A stretch of 64,000 nt of DNA, from NCBI RefSeq assembly GCF_021735935.1, contig NZ_WMDZ01000001.1:1488001-1552000 (forward strand), given 5' to 3'. This document shows, in pieces, positions 45,085 through 54,231 of the stretch (position 1 is its first letter; the number at the start of each line of letters is the position of its first letter). The notes under the pieces are model-generated. The model was not told where the DNA came from and did not search any database. It saw only the letters and a program-made list of their open reading frames with translations. The stretch is from Sulfitobacter sp. M39 (GTDB lineage Bacteria > Pseudomonadota > Alphaproteobacteria > Rhodobacterales > Rhodobacteraceae). Position numbers and translations under genes: made by a program.

Positions 45085-45528
45085 ATGACGAAGACACCAG
45101 ATTTCGCCGCGATGATGAAAGACATGATGGGTGCATTCCCAGTTGACACATCCGCAATGAACGACGCGTTCAAAACAACCGCGACACTGAACGAAAAGCT
45201 GTCCGGCGTAGCGCTGAACGCTGCCGAGAAATCCGCCGAGATTTCCAGCAAATGGACAAAAGACACTCTGGCAAAAATGTCCGAGATGTCGAAAGCCAAG
45301 CAAGAGCCTGCAGATTACGCCAAAGCAATGACCGAGTTCACCTCGGCCTCTGCTGAAGTCGCGTCCGAGCATATGGCCGCTTTCGCTGAAATCGCGAAAA
45401 AGGTTCAGATGGACACGGTTGAGCTGATGATGGCTGCGGGCAAAGACATGTCCGAAGAAGCAACAGCTGCTGTGAAAAAAGCGACATCCGACGCGACAGC
45501 CGCCACAAAGAAAGCCGCTGCGAAGTAA
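45085..45528 (+). CDS. phaP: Phasin (PHA granule-associated protein)
   Basis: 147 residues, helical and amphipathic, rich in Ala, Met and Lys with no Cys or Trp-rich core. FAAMMKDMMGAFPVDTSAMNDAFKTT starts it, and the tail is Ala/Lys repetitive (ATAAVKKATSDATAATKKAAAK). Phasins coat PHA granules and set their size. AAGGAGAG precedes ATG 45085. It is flanked by an operator upstream and a strong terminator downstream, so it is expressed as its own unit. Confidence 0.93.
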   Translation: MTKTPDFAAMMKDMMGAFPVDTSAMNDAFKTTATLNEKLSGVALNAAEKSAEISSKWTKDTLAKMSEMSKAKQEPADYAKAMTEFTSASAEVASEHMAAFAEIAKKVQMDTVELMMAAGKDMSEEATAAVKKATSDATAATKKAAAK

Positions 45529-45563
45529 TCGCACCGGCCTTTGGTTCAGGTAACGATTGATCA

Positions 45564-45591
45564 GGGCAGACTTTGCGGTCTGCCCTTTTTT
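45564..45591 (+). terminator. Rho-independent terminator after phaP
   Basis: GGGCAGAC (45564-45571) pairs with GTCTGCCC (45578-45585) across a 6-base loop and is followed by six T. Confidence 0.92.
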
Positions 45592-45625
45592 GTGGCACCT
45601 ATCTTTTTCATTTAAGCTGCCCTAA

Positions 45626-45638
45626 GCTGCAATGCAGC
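45626..45638. promoter_or_regulatory. PhaR autoregulatory box
   Basis: GCTGCAATGCAGC, a perfect palindrome around one A, lies 23 bp upstream of the phaR start and matches the CTGC(N)GCAG core in front of phaP. Confidence 0.6.
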
Positions 45639-45661
45639 ATGCTATTTGGGAAGGATCTACC

Positions 45662-46228
45662 GTGACCGAAACAGTCAAGCCCCTGCTTATCAAACGATAT
45701 GCCAGCCGCCGCCTGTATAATACTGAAACCAGTGACTATGTGACGCTGGATGATATCTCGGGGTTTATCCGCGACGGGCGCGAGGTGCAGATTGTGGACC
45801 TGAAATCAGGCGACGATCTGACCCGCCAATATCTGCTGCAAATCATCGCCGAACATGAAAGCCGTGGTGAATCCGTGCTGCCCGTGGATGTGCTAAACGA
45901 TCTTGTGCGCAGCTATATGTCCCCCGATGCGAGCGTTGTGCCGCAGTTCCTCAAGACATCGTTTGACATGCTGCGCGACGGTCAGGCGCGGGTGCTTGAG
46001 AACATGAACACGATCAACCCGATGGCGAAGATGCCCGGTTTCGAGGTCATGCAGGCCCAGCAAGAGGCGTTCATGAAGGCGATGACCGGCAATATGCCGA
46101 CACCTTGGAACGGCATGGGCAAGACCGACCAGCGCCCCGCCAGCGCCAAGGGCGATGACGCCGAAAGTCTGGATGCGATCAAACAACAACTCGCCGAGCT
46201 GCAGGAAAAACTCTCCAAGCTGAAGTGA
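45662..46228 (+). CDS. phaR: Polyhydroxyalkanoate synthesis repressor
   Basis: 188 residues. The N-terminal DNA-binding domain (IKRYASRRLYNTETSDYVTLDDISGFIRDGREVQIVDLKSGDDLTRQ) and the PHB-accumulation regulatory domain (LLQIIAEHESRGESVLPVDVLNDLVRSYM) are in family order. A C-terminal coiled-coil ends it (AIKQQLAELQEKLSKLK). PhaR represses phaP and itself when free and is titrated by granules. The start is GTG 45662 with AAGGAT upstream. Confidence 0.95.
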   Translation: MTETVKPLLIKRYASRRLYNTETSDYVTLDDISGFIRDGREVQIVDLKSGDDLTRQYLLQIIAEHESRGESVLPVDVLNDLVRSYMSPDASVVPQFLKTSFDMLRDGQARVLENMNTINPMAKMPGFEVMQAQQEAFMKAMTGNMPTPWNGMGKTDQRPASAKGDDAESLDAIKQQLAELQEKLSKLK

Positions 46229-46255
46229 CGGCGCTTGGCCCCCGTTTGAACGGTT

Positions 46256-46283
46256 AAAGCCCACCCGCTGACGGGTGGGCTTT
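46256..46283 (+). terminator. Terminator after phaR
   Basis: AAAGCCCACCCG pairs with CGGGTGGGCTTT (12 bp, loop CTGA); the T-run is short and interrupted. It lies between phaR and the convergent aminotransferase. Confidence 0.75.
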
Positions 46284-46334
46284 GTTGTGTCTGCCGGATG
46301 CCTCCGGCGGGAGTTTATCTGGCAAAATGAAGCT

Positions 46335-47513
46335 TCAGGCCGCGGCGGATTTCGTCACCGTCGCCAGCGCCCCGAGCAGCACATTCACAATCGCGTCGAG
46401 CTCGGCTGGTTGCAGCTGTACGGGCAGGCGCACGTCGCAAGCTGTCATCAACATGGCGCGGGTCCGGGGCAGGTCGGGCAGGTCTTTGATGAACTGCCAG
46501 TTCCAGAAGGCGCGCGCGTTGTCGGTGCTTTGGCCGAAGACCTGAACCTTGACGCCGGCCTTGGCGCTGGCTTCGGCAAAGGCGCGGATGGCGGCATCGT
46601 CCAGCCCGACCAGATTGAACTGGATGGAATCCGGCGCGCGGGTTTCGGGGGGCAGCGGGGCGGGGACGTCGATCTGGGGCGCGGCGTTCAGCTTGCCCGC
46701 GACATAGTCGTGGTTGCGCAGACCGTCGGCCACACGGCGGGGCAGTTCGGCCAGTTGGGCCCGCACGAGCACCGCTGACAGGTTGTTGAGCCGCAGGTTA
46801 TAAAGCGGCAGTTTGTTCTGCCAGCGCGCACAGGCGTCCGCGATGCCGGGGTGTTTCTTCCAGTTATGTTCATAGGCACCGGACATGATGATCGCACGGG
46901 CCACCAGATCGGCGTCGTCGGTGATCAGGATGCCGCCTTCGCCCGCGTTGACCATCTTGTAGGACTGGAAGGAAAAGCAGCCGATCTTGCCGATGGTGCC
47001 GATCTTGCGGTCGTGCCAGAGGGTGCCGAGCGAATGGGCCGCATCCTCAATCACCGGCACGTTTGCGGCATCGCACAGCTGCATGATCGCATCCATATCC
47101 GAGGTATGCCCCCGCATGTGGCTGATGATCACCGCGTCGACACCCGGCAGCTTGGCGGCGAAATCCGCCATATCGATCCGGTAGTTCGCCCCGACCTCGC
47201 AGAGCACCGGCGTATAGTTGGCGTGGATCACGGCAGAGGGGACGGCCGCGAAGGTAAAGCCGGGGATCAGCACCTTGGCATTCTGCGGCAGGTCCAGCGC
47301 CAGCAGTGACAGAAACAGCGCGGCAGAGCAGGACGACACCGCCAGCGCATAGCGGCTGCCCATCATTTGGGCAAACTCGGCCTCCAGCAGGGACACCGGC
47401 GCATCGGCGGCAGCGGTGTAACGAAACAGATCGCCGCTTTGCAACAGCTGCTCTATCTCGGCGCGGGCTGTGTCGGGAATGGCTTCGGCGCTGTGCATGT
47501 CGGGCAGGGTCAT
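46335..47513 (-). CDS. DegT/DnrJ/EryC1/StrS family PLP aminotransferase
   Basis: 392 residues. Hallmarks are EFAQMMGSRYALAVSSCSAALFL, VIEDAAHSLG (cofactor-binding Asp and His) and the PLP lysine in FSFQSYKMVNAGEGG. Such enzymes usually aminate keto-sugars of surface polysaccharides or antibiotics. No sugar-nucleotide genes are adjacent, so the substrate is open. It converges on phaR with a terminator between them. Confidence 0.88.
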   Translation of the reverse strand: MTLPDMHSAEAIPDTARAEIEQLLQSGDLFRYTAAADAPVSLLEAEFAQMMGSRYALAVSSCSAALFLSLLALDLPQNAKVLIPGFTFAAVPSAVIHANYTPVLCEVGANYRIDMADFAAKLPGVDAVIISHMRGHTSDMDAIMQLCDAANVPVIEDAAHSLGTLWHDRKIGTIGKIGCFSFQSYKMVNAGEGGILITDDADLVARAIIMSGAYEHNWKKHPGIADACARWQNKLPLYNLRLNNLSAVLVRAQLAELPRRVADGLRNHDYVAGKLNAAPQIDVPAPLPPETRAPDSIQFNLVGLDDAAIRAFAEASAKAGVKVQVFGQSTDNARAFWNWQFIKDLPDLPRTRAMLMTACDVRLPVQLQPAELDAIVNVLLGALATVTKSAAA

Positions 47514-47608
47514 ATTTCAATATCCTGAATGTTTGTTTTCAGAATGGTAAAACAATGCGCCTATAGGACCAAGTCTTTTCCCCGTTCCGCTACATGAATG
47601 TTTTGTGA

Positions 47609-48913
47609 CTATATCCCCAACCGGTCGCGCAGGCTGAACCAGCTCATGGCGAGCGCAAGCAGCGGGCTGCGCAGCGCGCCGCCGCCGGGGAAGGTCGGCG
47701 TGGGCAGGGCGCTCATCGTGTCAAAGCCGTCGCCATCGCCCTGGATCGCACGGGCCATCAGCTGCCCTGCGTGGATCGCGGTGCCGACGCCGTGGCCGGA
47801 ATAGCCCGAAGCCGACAGGATGTTCGGTGCCACGCGGGCCAGAAAGGGCAGCCGTTTCATGGTGATCGCCAGCGTGCCGCCCCAGGCGTAGTCGATCTTG
47901 ACGTCGCGCAGCGCGGGGAAAACCTGCGCCATAGGTTTGCGTGCCTTGGCGGCGAGGTCGCTGGGGAAGCGGTAGCCATAGCTTTCGCCGCCACCGAACA
48001 GCAGCCGCCCATCATGGCTCAGCCTGAAATAATTCACCACGAATTTGCTATCGGCCACGGCGACATCCCGGGGCAGCACGTCTTTCACGCGGTCGCCCAA
48101 GGGTTCGGTGGCGACGATAAAGTTGTTGATCGGCATGACCTTGGCCGCGACCTTGCGGTTCAGCCCGCCCAGATACCCGTTGCAGGCGAGGATCACATGG
48201 TCCGCCGTCACCCGCCCGCCATCGGTCTGCACAGTGGCGGGGCTGCCTTCGGTGATGTGATGCACCGCACTGCGTTCATATATCTCGACCCCTGCCGCCT
48301 GCGCTGCCCGTGCCAGCCCAAGGGCGAGGTTGAGCGGATGCAGATGCGCGGCCCCCATATCCAGAATACCGCCGCGATAGGCGGGCGAGGCACAGACAGT
48401 GCGCAGCGCGTCGCGGTCCAACACCTCTATCTGGTCGTAGCCATAGCGGTCCTGCAAGAAGCTGGCATAGGCGTGCAGATGCTCCACGTCACCGGCAGAA
48501 CTGGCGGTCCAGGCGACGCCGGGCTTGAGGTGGCAATCGATGTCATGGGTCTTGATCAGGCTTTTGACAAGCGCCTTGGCGTCCTCGCCCAGATCCCATA
48601 GGCGCGTTGCGCCATCGCGTCCGACCATCTTTTCCAGCGTGTCCTGTTCGACGCGCTGACCGCTCCCCAATTGCCCGCCATTGCGCCCCGAGGCCCCAAA
48701 GCCCACGCGCTGCGCCTCGACCAGCACGACGCGGCGACCGGCCTGTGCCAGATGCAGCGCAGCCGACAGGCCGGTATAGCCGCCCCCCAAAACGCAGACA
48801 TCCGCGCGCTGATCGCCCTTGAGCGTGGGGTAGGCATCGGTCGGGGTTGCGGTCGCGGCGTACCAGCTGTCTGGATAGCGGCCCGGTGCATCGTTTGCGT
48901 ATAGCAGGTTCAT
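47609..48913 (-). CDS. FAD-dependent amine oxidase, gamma-glutamylputrescine oxidase type (PuuB-like)
   Basis: 434 residues, DAO family. The FAD motif VCVLGGGYTGLSAALHLAQAG lies at about 34-54, followed by FGASGRNGGQLGSGQR, the typical PuuB stretch, and near the end ILSASGYSGHGVGTAIHAGQLMA. It oxidises a gamma-glutamylated amine to the aldehyde, releasing ammonia and H2O2. It is the last gene in a same-strand block with two ligases and an amidotransferase, which fits gamma-glutamylation catabolism of putrescine or a similar amine. A 73-bp gap separates it from the ligase upstream. Confidence 0.87.
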   Translation of the reverse strand: MNLLYANDAPGRYPDSWYAATATPTDAYPTLKGDQRADVCVLGGGYTGLSAALHLAQAGRRVVLVEAQRVGFGASGRNGGQLGSGQRVEQDTLEKMVGRDGATRLWDLGEDAKALVKSLIKTHDIDCHLKPGVAWTASSAGDVEHLHAYASFLQDRYGYDQIEVLDRDALRTVCASPAYRGGILDMGAAHLHPLNLALGLARAAQAAGVEIYERSAVHHITEGSPATVQTDGGRVTADHVILACNGYLGGLNRKVAAKVMPINNFIVATEPLGDRVKDVLPRDVAVADSKFVVNYFRLSHDGRLLFGGGESYGYRFPSDLAAKARKPMAQVFPALRDVKIDYAWGGTLAITMKRLPFLARVAPNILSASGYSGHGVGTAIHAGQLMARAIQGDGDGFDTMSALPTPTFPGGGALRSPLLALAMSWFSLRDRLGI

Positions 48914-48986
48914 TGCAGATCGGCCCCCTTGGCCGTTTCCAAATGGTCTTAAATCCTCGCCGAAGGCTCCCGCGGGTGCGGCGGGC

Positions 48987-50348
48987 CTAGACGTTCATCA
49001 ACAGGTGCTCGCGTTCCCACGGGGAAATCACATGCAGGAACTCTTCGTATTCCGCGCGTTTGACGATGGCGTAGACGCGGGCGAACTCGGGGCCCAACAC
49101 CTCGTGCAGGGTCGTGGCCTCTTCGAAGAGATCCAGCGCGGATCCCAGCACCTGCGGGATATCCCCGTCGCCGTCATAGGCGTCGCCCTTGAATTCGGCT
49201 TTGGGCTTTTTCTGTTCCATCAGACCCAGATAGCCGCAGGCGAGCGAGGCGGCGATGCCGAGGTAGGGGTTGCAGTCCATCCCGGCCAAGCGGTTCTCGA
49301 CCCGGCGCGACGCGGGGCCGGACAGGGGTACGCGGATGCCCGTGGTGCGGTTGTCGCGGCCCCATTCCAGATTGATCGGCGCGGCATGGTCTTTGACGTA
49401 GCGCCGGTAGCTGTTCACATAGGGCGCAATAACGGCCAGCGCGTCGGGCATGTGGTTCTGCATTCCGGCGATAAAGTGGTAGAAGGCATCTGTTTCGCCC
49501 CCTTGTGGGCCAGAGAAGATGTTCTTGCCCGTCGTGGCATCCAGCACCGAATGGTGGATATGCATGGCGCTGCCGGGTTCGTTGGCGATGGGTTTCGCCA
49601 TGAAGGTGGCATAGCAATCGTGGCGCAGGGCGGCTTCGCGGATCAGACGCTTGAAATAGAACACCTCGTCGGCCAGCCGCACCGGATCACCGTGGATCAG
49701 GTTGATCTCAAGCTGGCCCGCGCCGCCTTCTTGGGTGATGCCGTCAATCTCGAACCCCTGCGCTTCGGCAAAGTCGTAGATGTCGTCGATCACGGGGCCG
49801 AATTCATCGACCGCGGTCATGGAATAGGCCTGGCGCGCGGCAGCAGGGCGGCCGGAGCGGCCCATCATCGGTTTGATCTCATGCGCGGGGTCGAGGTTGC
49901 GCGCGACCAGAAAGAACTCCATCTCGGGGGCGACAACCGGCTCCCAGCCTTGGGCACGGTAGAGATCGACAACGCGTTTCAGCACATTGCGCGGCGAATA
50001 TTCAACTGGATTGCCGTCGCGGTCAAAGGCGTCGTGGATCACTTGCAGCGTCCAGTCGCCGGTCCAAGGGGCGGCGGTCGCGGTCGAGATATCGGGGCGC
50101 AGGATCATGTCTTTTTCGATGAACCCGTCGGCACCGGCGGCGTCGCCCCATTCACCGGTGATGGTCTGGTAAAAGATGCTGTCGGGCAGGTGGAAATATT
50201 CCTGCCGTGCGAATTTTGTGGCGGGCACCGCTTTGCCGCGTGCGATGCCGGGGAGGTCGGGGATGATACATTCAACTTCGTCGAGCCGCTTGCCCTCTAG
50301 ATATTCGCGTGCTGCGGGGGGAAGCTCTTCAAGCCAGTCGGACATCAT
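48987..50348 (-). CDS. Glutamine-synthetase-family gamma-glutamyl-amine ligase, copy 2 (PuuA-like)
   Basis: 453 residues. The core motifs are EMEFFLVARN, EGGAGQLEINLIHGD, FMAKPIANEPGSAMHIHHSVLD and GRDNRTTGIRVPLSGPASRRVENRLAGMDCNPYLGIAA. It links glutamate to an amine with ATP. Putrescine is the usual partner, but ethanolamine or alkylamines are possible. ATG ATG at 50348/50345 gives a two-codon ambiguity; the amidotransferase stop overlaps here (4 bp), showing coupling. Confidence 0.9.
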   Translation of the reverse strand: MMSDWLEELPPAAREYLEGKRLDEVECIIPDLPGIARGKAVPATKFARQEYFHLPDSIFYQTITGEWGDAAGADGFIEKDMILRPDISTATAAPWTGDWTLQVIHDAFDRDGNPVEYSPRNVLKRVVDLYRAQGWEPVVAPEMEFFLVARNLDPAHEIKPMMGRSGRPAAARQAYSMTAVDEFGPVIDDIYDFAEAQGFEIDGITQEGGAGQLEINLIHGDPVRLADEVFYFKRLIREAALRHDCYATFMAKPIANEPGSAMHIHHSVLDATTGKNIFSGPQGGETDAFYHFIAGMQNHMPDALAVIAPYVNSYRRYVKDHAAPINLEWGRDNRTTGIRVPLSGPASRRVENRLAGMDCNPYLGIAASLACGYLGLMEQKKPKAEFKGDAYDGDGDIPQVLGSALDLFEEATTLHEVLGPEFARVYAIVKRAEYEEFLHVISPWEREHLLMNV

Positions 50349-51025
50349 AATCTCTCTTTCTTGAGGAAATCTGCAATATGGTCGGCGATTTTTGCATTGT
50401 CGGTGGGGGCGTCCAGCAGGGCAGAGGCCGCCTGAAGCTGGTGATCGGGCACCACGCCTTTGCCGCGGGTGCGGATCAGCCCGTCGATAAAGTCTTGGGT
50501 GAATTCGGGGTGGGGCTGGATGGTCCAGATCTGATCATCATATAGCAGGGCCGCATTGGCGCAGAAATCAGAGGCACCGACCACCTTGGCCCCGTCGGGC
50601 AATTGGGTGACCTGATCCTGATGCCAGGCGTTCAGGGCCAAGGTCTCTCCGTCGATGGTGTATTCGGTGCGGCCCACGGACCAGCCGCCGGCGAATTTCT
50701 CGACCTTGCCGCCAAGGGCTTGGGCAATGATCTGGTGGCCAAAGCAGATGCCGACCAGCGGGCGGCCTGCCTCGCGGATGGCGCGGATCAGCTGTTCCAG
50801 CGGGGGGATCCAGTCGTGATCCTCGTAGGCACCGTGTTTCGATCCGGTGATTAGCCAGCCGTCCGCCTCCACCGCCGAGGCGGGGAAGTCGCCATCGACC
50901 ACGGACCAGATCTTGAAGTCGAACCCGTGCCCGCCCAGCAATTTGACGAACATATCGCCATAATCGCCAAGCGCGGCTTTCATATTGTCGGGGGAGTGGC
51001 CGGTTTGAAGGATACCGATTTTCAT
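50345..51025 (-). CDS. Class I glutamine amidotransferase (gamma-glutamyl-GABA hydrolase-like role)
   Basis: 226 residues, GATase1 fold. The nucleophile elbow is GICFGHQIIAQALGG (Cys), with His/Glu in IQPHPEFT. MKIGILQTGHSPDNMK begins the family at ATG 51025; ATG 51034 is in frame three codons earlier. Placed between two glutamyl ligases, it probably removes the glutamyl group from the oxidised product, the PuuD step. It could instead be a GMP-synthase-like glutaminase; the context favours the former. Confidence 0.82.
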   Translation of the reverse strand: MKIGILQTGHSPDNMKAALGDYGDMFVKLLGGHGFDFKIWSVVDGDFPASAVEADGWLITGSKHGAYEDHDWIPPLEQLIRAIREAGRPLVGICFGHQIIAQALGGKVEKFAGGWSVGRTEYTIDGETLALNAWHQDQVTQLPDGAKVVGASDFCANAALLYDDQIWTIQPHPEFTQDFIDGLIRTRGKGVVPDHQLQAASALLDAPTDNAKIADHIADFLKKERL

Positions 51026-51038
51026 GGGGGGCATCTGA

Positions 51039-52373
51039 TTACACCGTGTCCAGATAGATTTCGACCTGCTCTTGCGGGGTCAGTTCCTGCATATAATGCA
51101 GCTCCTGCCGCTTGGTGAGGATAAAGTTGCGCACCATTTCGGGGGCAAAGATACGCTTTACCTCGGCGGAGTTTTCGAACGCGTCGATCGCGGATTTCCA
51201 GTCGCCGGGGATTTGCGGCAGGTCGGCGGCATAGGCGTTGCCGGTGATCGGGGCGGGGGGCTCTGCCCCGTCTTCGATGCCGTTCATCGCGGCCCCCAGC
51301 ACGGCGGCCAGCATCAGATAGGGGTTCACGTCGCCGCCCGACACACGGTGTTCGATCCGCCGCGCCTTGTGGCTGCCTGAGGGAATACGGATGGAGGATG
51401 TGCGGTTTTCGTAGGCCCAAGAGATCCCCGTGGGCGCGTGGGCACCGGGCACCATACGGTCAAAGCTGTTGGCATGGGGCGCAAAGACCAGCGCGCAGCC
51501 GGCCATGGCATTCATACAACCCGCCACAGCGTGACGCATGATCGCCGTGCCTTGGGGGCCGCCGTCGTCAAAGACGTTGTTGCCGTTCTTGTCGAGCACC
51601 GAGAAATGCGTGTGCAGGCCCGACCCGGGGTAATCCTCGTAGGGTTTCGCCATGAAGCTTGCGGCAAAGCCGTGGCGGCGGGCGAGGCCTTTGACCAGCA
51701 TCTTGAACAGCCAGGCGTCATCGGCGGCGCGCAGGGCGTCGTCGCAATGCATGAGGTTGATCTCGAACTGGCCCAGACCCGCTTCGGAAATGGCGGTATC
51801 GGCGGGGATGTCCATCTCTTCGCAGGCGTCATAAAGATCGGTGAAGAATTCATCGAACTGGTCCAGCGCGCGGATCGACAGGGTTTCGGCGGCCTTGCGG
51901 CGTTTGCCCGACCGTGGCGACAGCGGCACCTGCAGTTTGCGGCCCGAATCGTCGATCAGGAAAAACTCAAGCTCGACCGCGCAGACCGGCGTCAGCCCGC
52001 GATCCTTGTAGCGTTCGACCACCGCGCGCAGGGCATGGCGCGGGTCGCCGCCATAGGGGCGCCCGTCCTCGTGGAACATCCAGATCGGCAGCAGGGCCGA
52101 GGGCGCATCAAGCCAGGGCATCGGCAGAAAGCCGCGCTCGGTCGGGTGCAGGATGCCATCGGCATCGCCACTTTCAAACACCAGCGGGCTGTCGTCGATG
52201 TCTTCACCCCAGATATCGAGGTTCAGTACCGACATGGGAAAGCGCGTGCCGTCCTCTACCACCTTATCGGCAAAACGCGTGGGGATGCGCTTGCCGCGGG
52301 CCTGACCATTGAGGTCGGCGGCGGCCACACGGATTGTGCGGACCTGAGGATGTTTGCGGAGCCAGTTTTTCAT
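51039..52373 (-). CDS. Glutamine-synthetase-family gamma-glutamyl-amine ligase, copy 1
   Basis: 444 residues, paralogue of the other ligase but distinct in sequence. Motifs: ELEFFLIDDSG, SEAGLGQFEINLMHCDD, FMAKPYEDYPGSGLHTHFSVLD and YENRTSSIRIPSGSHKARRIEHRVSGGDVNPYLMLAAVLG. The central LSIRALDQFDEFFTDLYDACEEM is typical of this branch. Two different ligases in one operon suggest two amines or successive products. It is followed 13 bp later by the amidotransferase. Confidence 0.9.
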   Translation of the reverse strand: MKNWLRKHPQVRTIRVAAADLNGQARGKRIPTRFADKVVEDGTRFPMSVLNLDIWGEDIDDSPLVFESGDADGILHPTERGFLPMPWLDAPSALLPIWMFHEDGRPYGGDPRHALRAVVERYKDRGLTPVCAVELEFFLIDDSGRKLQVPLSPRSGKRRKAAETLSIRALDQFDEFFTDLYDACEEMDIPADTAISEAGLGQFEINLMHCDDALRAADDAWLFKMLVKGLARRHGFAASFMAKPYEDYPGSGLHTHFSVLDKNGNNVFDDGGPQGTAIMRHAVAGCMNAMAGCALVFAPHANSFDRMVPGAHAPTGISWAYENRTSSIRIPSGSHKARRIEHRVSGGDVNPYLMLAAVLGAAMNGIEDGAEPPAPITGNAYAADLPQIPGDWKSAIDAFENSAEVKRIFAPEMVRNFILTKRQELHYMQELTPQEQVEIYLDTV

Positions 52374-52471
52374 ATCACACCTTGCAAGCGGCGGGCATGA
52401 ACGGCGTTCTTACAACGTGAAAACCGGGGGGTAGCGCCCACGCGCTAAATAATTTGATCAAAAAACAGATA

Positions 52472-53278
52472 CTACCGGATCAGATTTAGACGCAAGCGAA
52501 TTTTCCGCACCGCAGCTTGGGGCACGTGGCGGTTCAAACGGCGGTTGATCAGCCCGAAGACGGCGATGATCACCAGCGTCAGCAAAATGAAGTAGCCCGC
52601 CAGAATGGGGTAGGGGATAAACGGGTTGAACGTTTTGTCCGCGAAATAGCTGGCGTAATACAACGCGTCCCCGCGTTGTTGCAGCGCCGGAAAACCGGTG
52701 AAAAACACCAGTGTGGTCGCATGAAACAGGAAGATCGCCTCGTTTGTATAGGCGGGCCATGCCAGCCGCAGCATGGTGGGCCAGATGATGCGCTTGAACC
52801 GCGGCCAGCCGGAAATGCCGTAGGCATCGGCGGCTTCGGTGTCGCCCTTGGGAATGGATTGCAGCGCGCCATAGAAGATCTCGGCCGAGTAGGCAGAGGT
52901 GTTGAAGAACAGAACAATCAGCGCCCCAAGCCACGCAGAGGTGAACATATCAAAGAACGGGTGCACAGATTTTAGGCTAAGGAACAAAAAATAGCCAAAG
53001 AAGAACTGGATGAACAAGGGCGAGCCGCGAAACAGGAAGATAAACCACTCCGCCGGTTTGCGCAGCCAAGGGCTGGGGTGGGCTTTGGCCACGGCCAGCG
53101 CGGTCGCCAGCAGAAAGCCGCTGACCAGCGCGAAAAAGCCGTAGTAGACGTTCCAGATCATGCCCGAGCCGATCAGGGTGAACTGGTCACACAGCGTAAA
53201 GTCGCTGCGCGGCAGCAGCCGTTCGCCATAGCCAAGCGAGCGCAGCCCATAGGATTGGATGGTTTCCCAACAGGTCAT
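52472..53278 (-). CDS. Polar amino-acid ABC transporter permease, HisM-like
   Basis: 268 residues, about five membrane helices. The EAA loop-type coupling motif appears as EAADAYGISGWPRFKRIIWPTMLRLAWP. FIFLFRGSPLFIQFFFGYFLF precedes it. The family transports polar or basic amino acids and their derivatives across the inner membrane. ATG 53278 overlaps the stop of the HisQ-like gene by 4 bp. Confidence 0.9.
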   Translation of the reverse strand: MTCWETIQSYGLRSLGYGERLLPRSDFTLCDQFTLIGSGMIWNVYYGFFALVSGFLLATALAVAKAHPSPWLRKPAEWFIFLFRGSPLFIQFFFGYFLFLSLKSVHPFFDMFTSAWLGALIVLFFNTSAYSAEIFYGALQSIPKGDTEAADAYGISGWPRFKRIIWPTMLRLAWPAYTNEAIFLFHATTLVFFTGFPALQQRGDALYYASYFADKTFNPFIPYPILAGYFILLTLVIIAVFGLINRRLNRHVPQAAVRKIRLRLNLIR

Positions 53279-54081
53279 GCCGCTGCCTTTCGCTGTGCTT
53301 CGCCGCCGGCGGTGGCCTGACCCTTGGTCAGACGGCGCATCAGCCGGTCGAGCACGATTTCAGACACACGGGTAAAGCAGAGGTAGAACACCAGAAGCGC
53401 CAGAAAATACCACATGCGCCAGTCGGGGTGGGGGTAATCGGTAAAGCGCGGGGTCTTGGCTCCGCCCAGATCACGCGCCCAATAAACGATGTCTTCGACG
53501 CCCAGCAGGAACAACAGTGGGGTGGCCTTGATCAGCACCATCCACAGGTTCCCCAGACCGGGCAGCGCATAGACCCACATCTGCGGCACAAGGATACGCC
53601 AGAAGGTCTGGCGCGGGGTCATGCCATACGCCTCGCCGGTCTCGATCTGGGCGCGGGGCACAGCCCGCATCGCGCCATAAAGGACATTGGCGGCAAAGGC
53701 CCCAAAGACGATGGCAAAGGTCAGTACCGCGAGCGAAAAGCCATAGGCCTCGTGGACCCATTGGGCAGAGTTGCCAAGCGGCATCTTGGCGGCCTGACAG
53801 ACAAGAAAATCACTGCCCTGACGGATCGGCTGATCCCAGTCGGGGCATTTCACCTTGTGGCGCAGGTATTCGATGCCCTGATCCAGCGCGATGACGAAAA
53901 ACAGGAAGAAGGCGATGTCGGGCACGCCGCGCACAATGGCGATATAGGCGCGGCCCAGCCATGACAGCGGCGCAAAGGGCGACCGCGCGGCCATCGCGCC
54001 GCCAAAGCCAAAGGCAAGTGCTGCGGGGGCGGTGATGGCGAGCAGCAGCAAGACGGTGCCGAATGCGCCATAAAAGGCCAA
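53275..54081 (-). CDS. Polar amino-acid ABC transporter permease, HisQ-like; start uncertain
   Basis: At least 268 residues. FGTVLLLLAITAPAALAFGFGGAMAARS, VRGVPDIAFFLFFVIALDQ, and the EAA-type segment ETGEAYGMTPRQTFWRILVPQMWVYALPG mark the HisM/HisQ permease family. A long periplasmic loop with CPDWDQPIRQGSDFLVC is characteristic of this branch. I give TTG 54081 as the nearest canonical start, but the reading frame continues upstream with IFACTDPETLSGLSWLTCYLTTGKH, a conserved N-terminus. Its first codon would be ATT at 54156, after CCGGGACATTCCGCC. No ATG, GTG or TTG exists between that ATT and the in-frame stop further upstream. Confidence 0.85.
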   Translation of the reverse strand: MAFYGAFGTVLLLLAITAPAALAFGFGGAMAARSPFAPLSWLGRAYIAIVRGVPDIAFFLFFVIALDQGIEYLRHKVKCPDWDQPIRQGSDFLVCQAAKMPLGNSAQWVHEAYGFSLAVLTFAIVFGAFAANVLYGAMRAVPRAQIETGEAYGMTPRQTFWRILVPQMWVYALPGLGNLWMVLIKATPLLFLLGVEDIVYWARDLGGAKTPRFTDYPHPDWRMWYFLALLVFYLCFTRVSEIVLDRLMRRLTKGQATAGGEAQRKAAA

Positions 54082-54231
54082 ATGCTTGCCCGTGGTCAGG
54101 TAGCACGTCAGCCACGACAGGCCGGAAAGCGTTTCTGGGTCGGTGCAGGCAAAAATGGCGGAATGTCCCGGTGGTATGCGCCCTTTGGCGGGCGTCTGGA
54201 TTTGGGTCTTTAATCAGATCGGCAGGCAGAG

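Noticed and set aside
49005..50300. 431-codon forward frame opposite the glutamine-synthetase-like ligase
   Set aside because: Antisense shadow in GC-rich DNA; the reverse strand has full family motifs.
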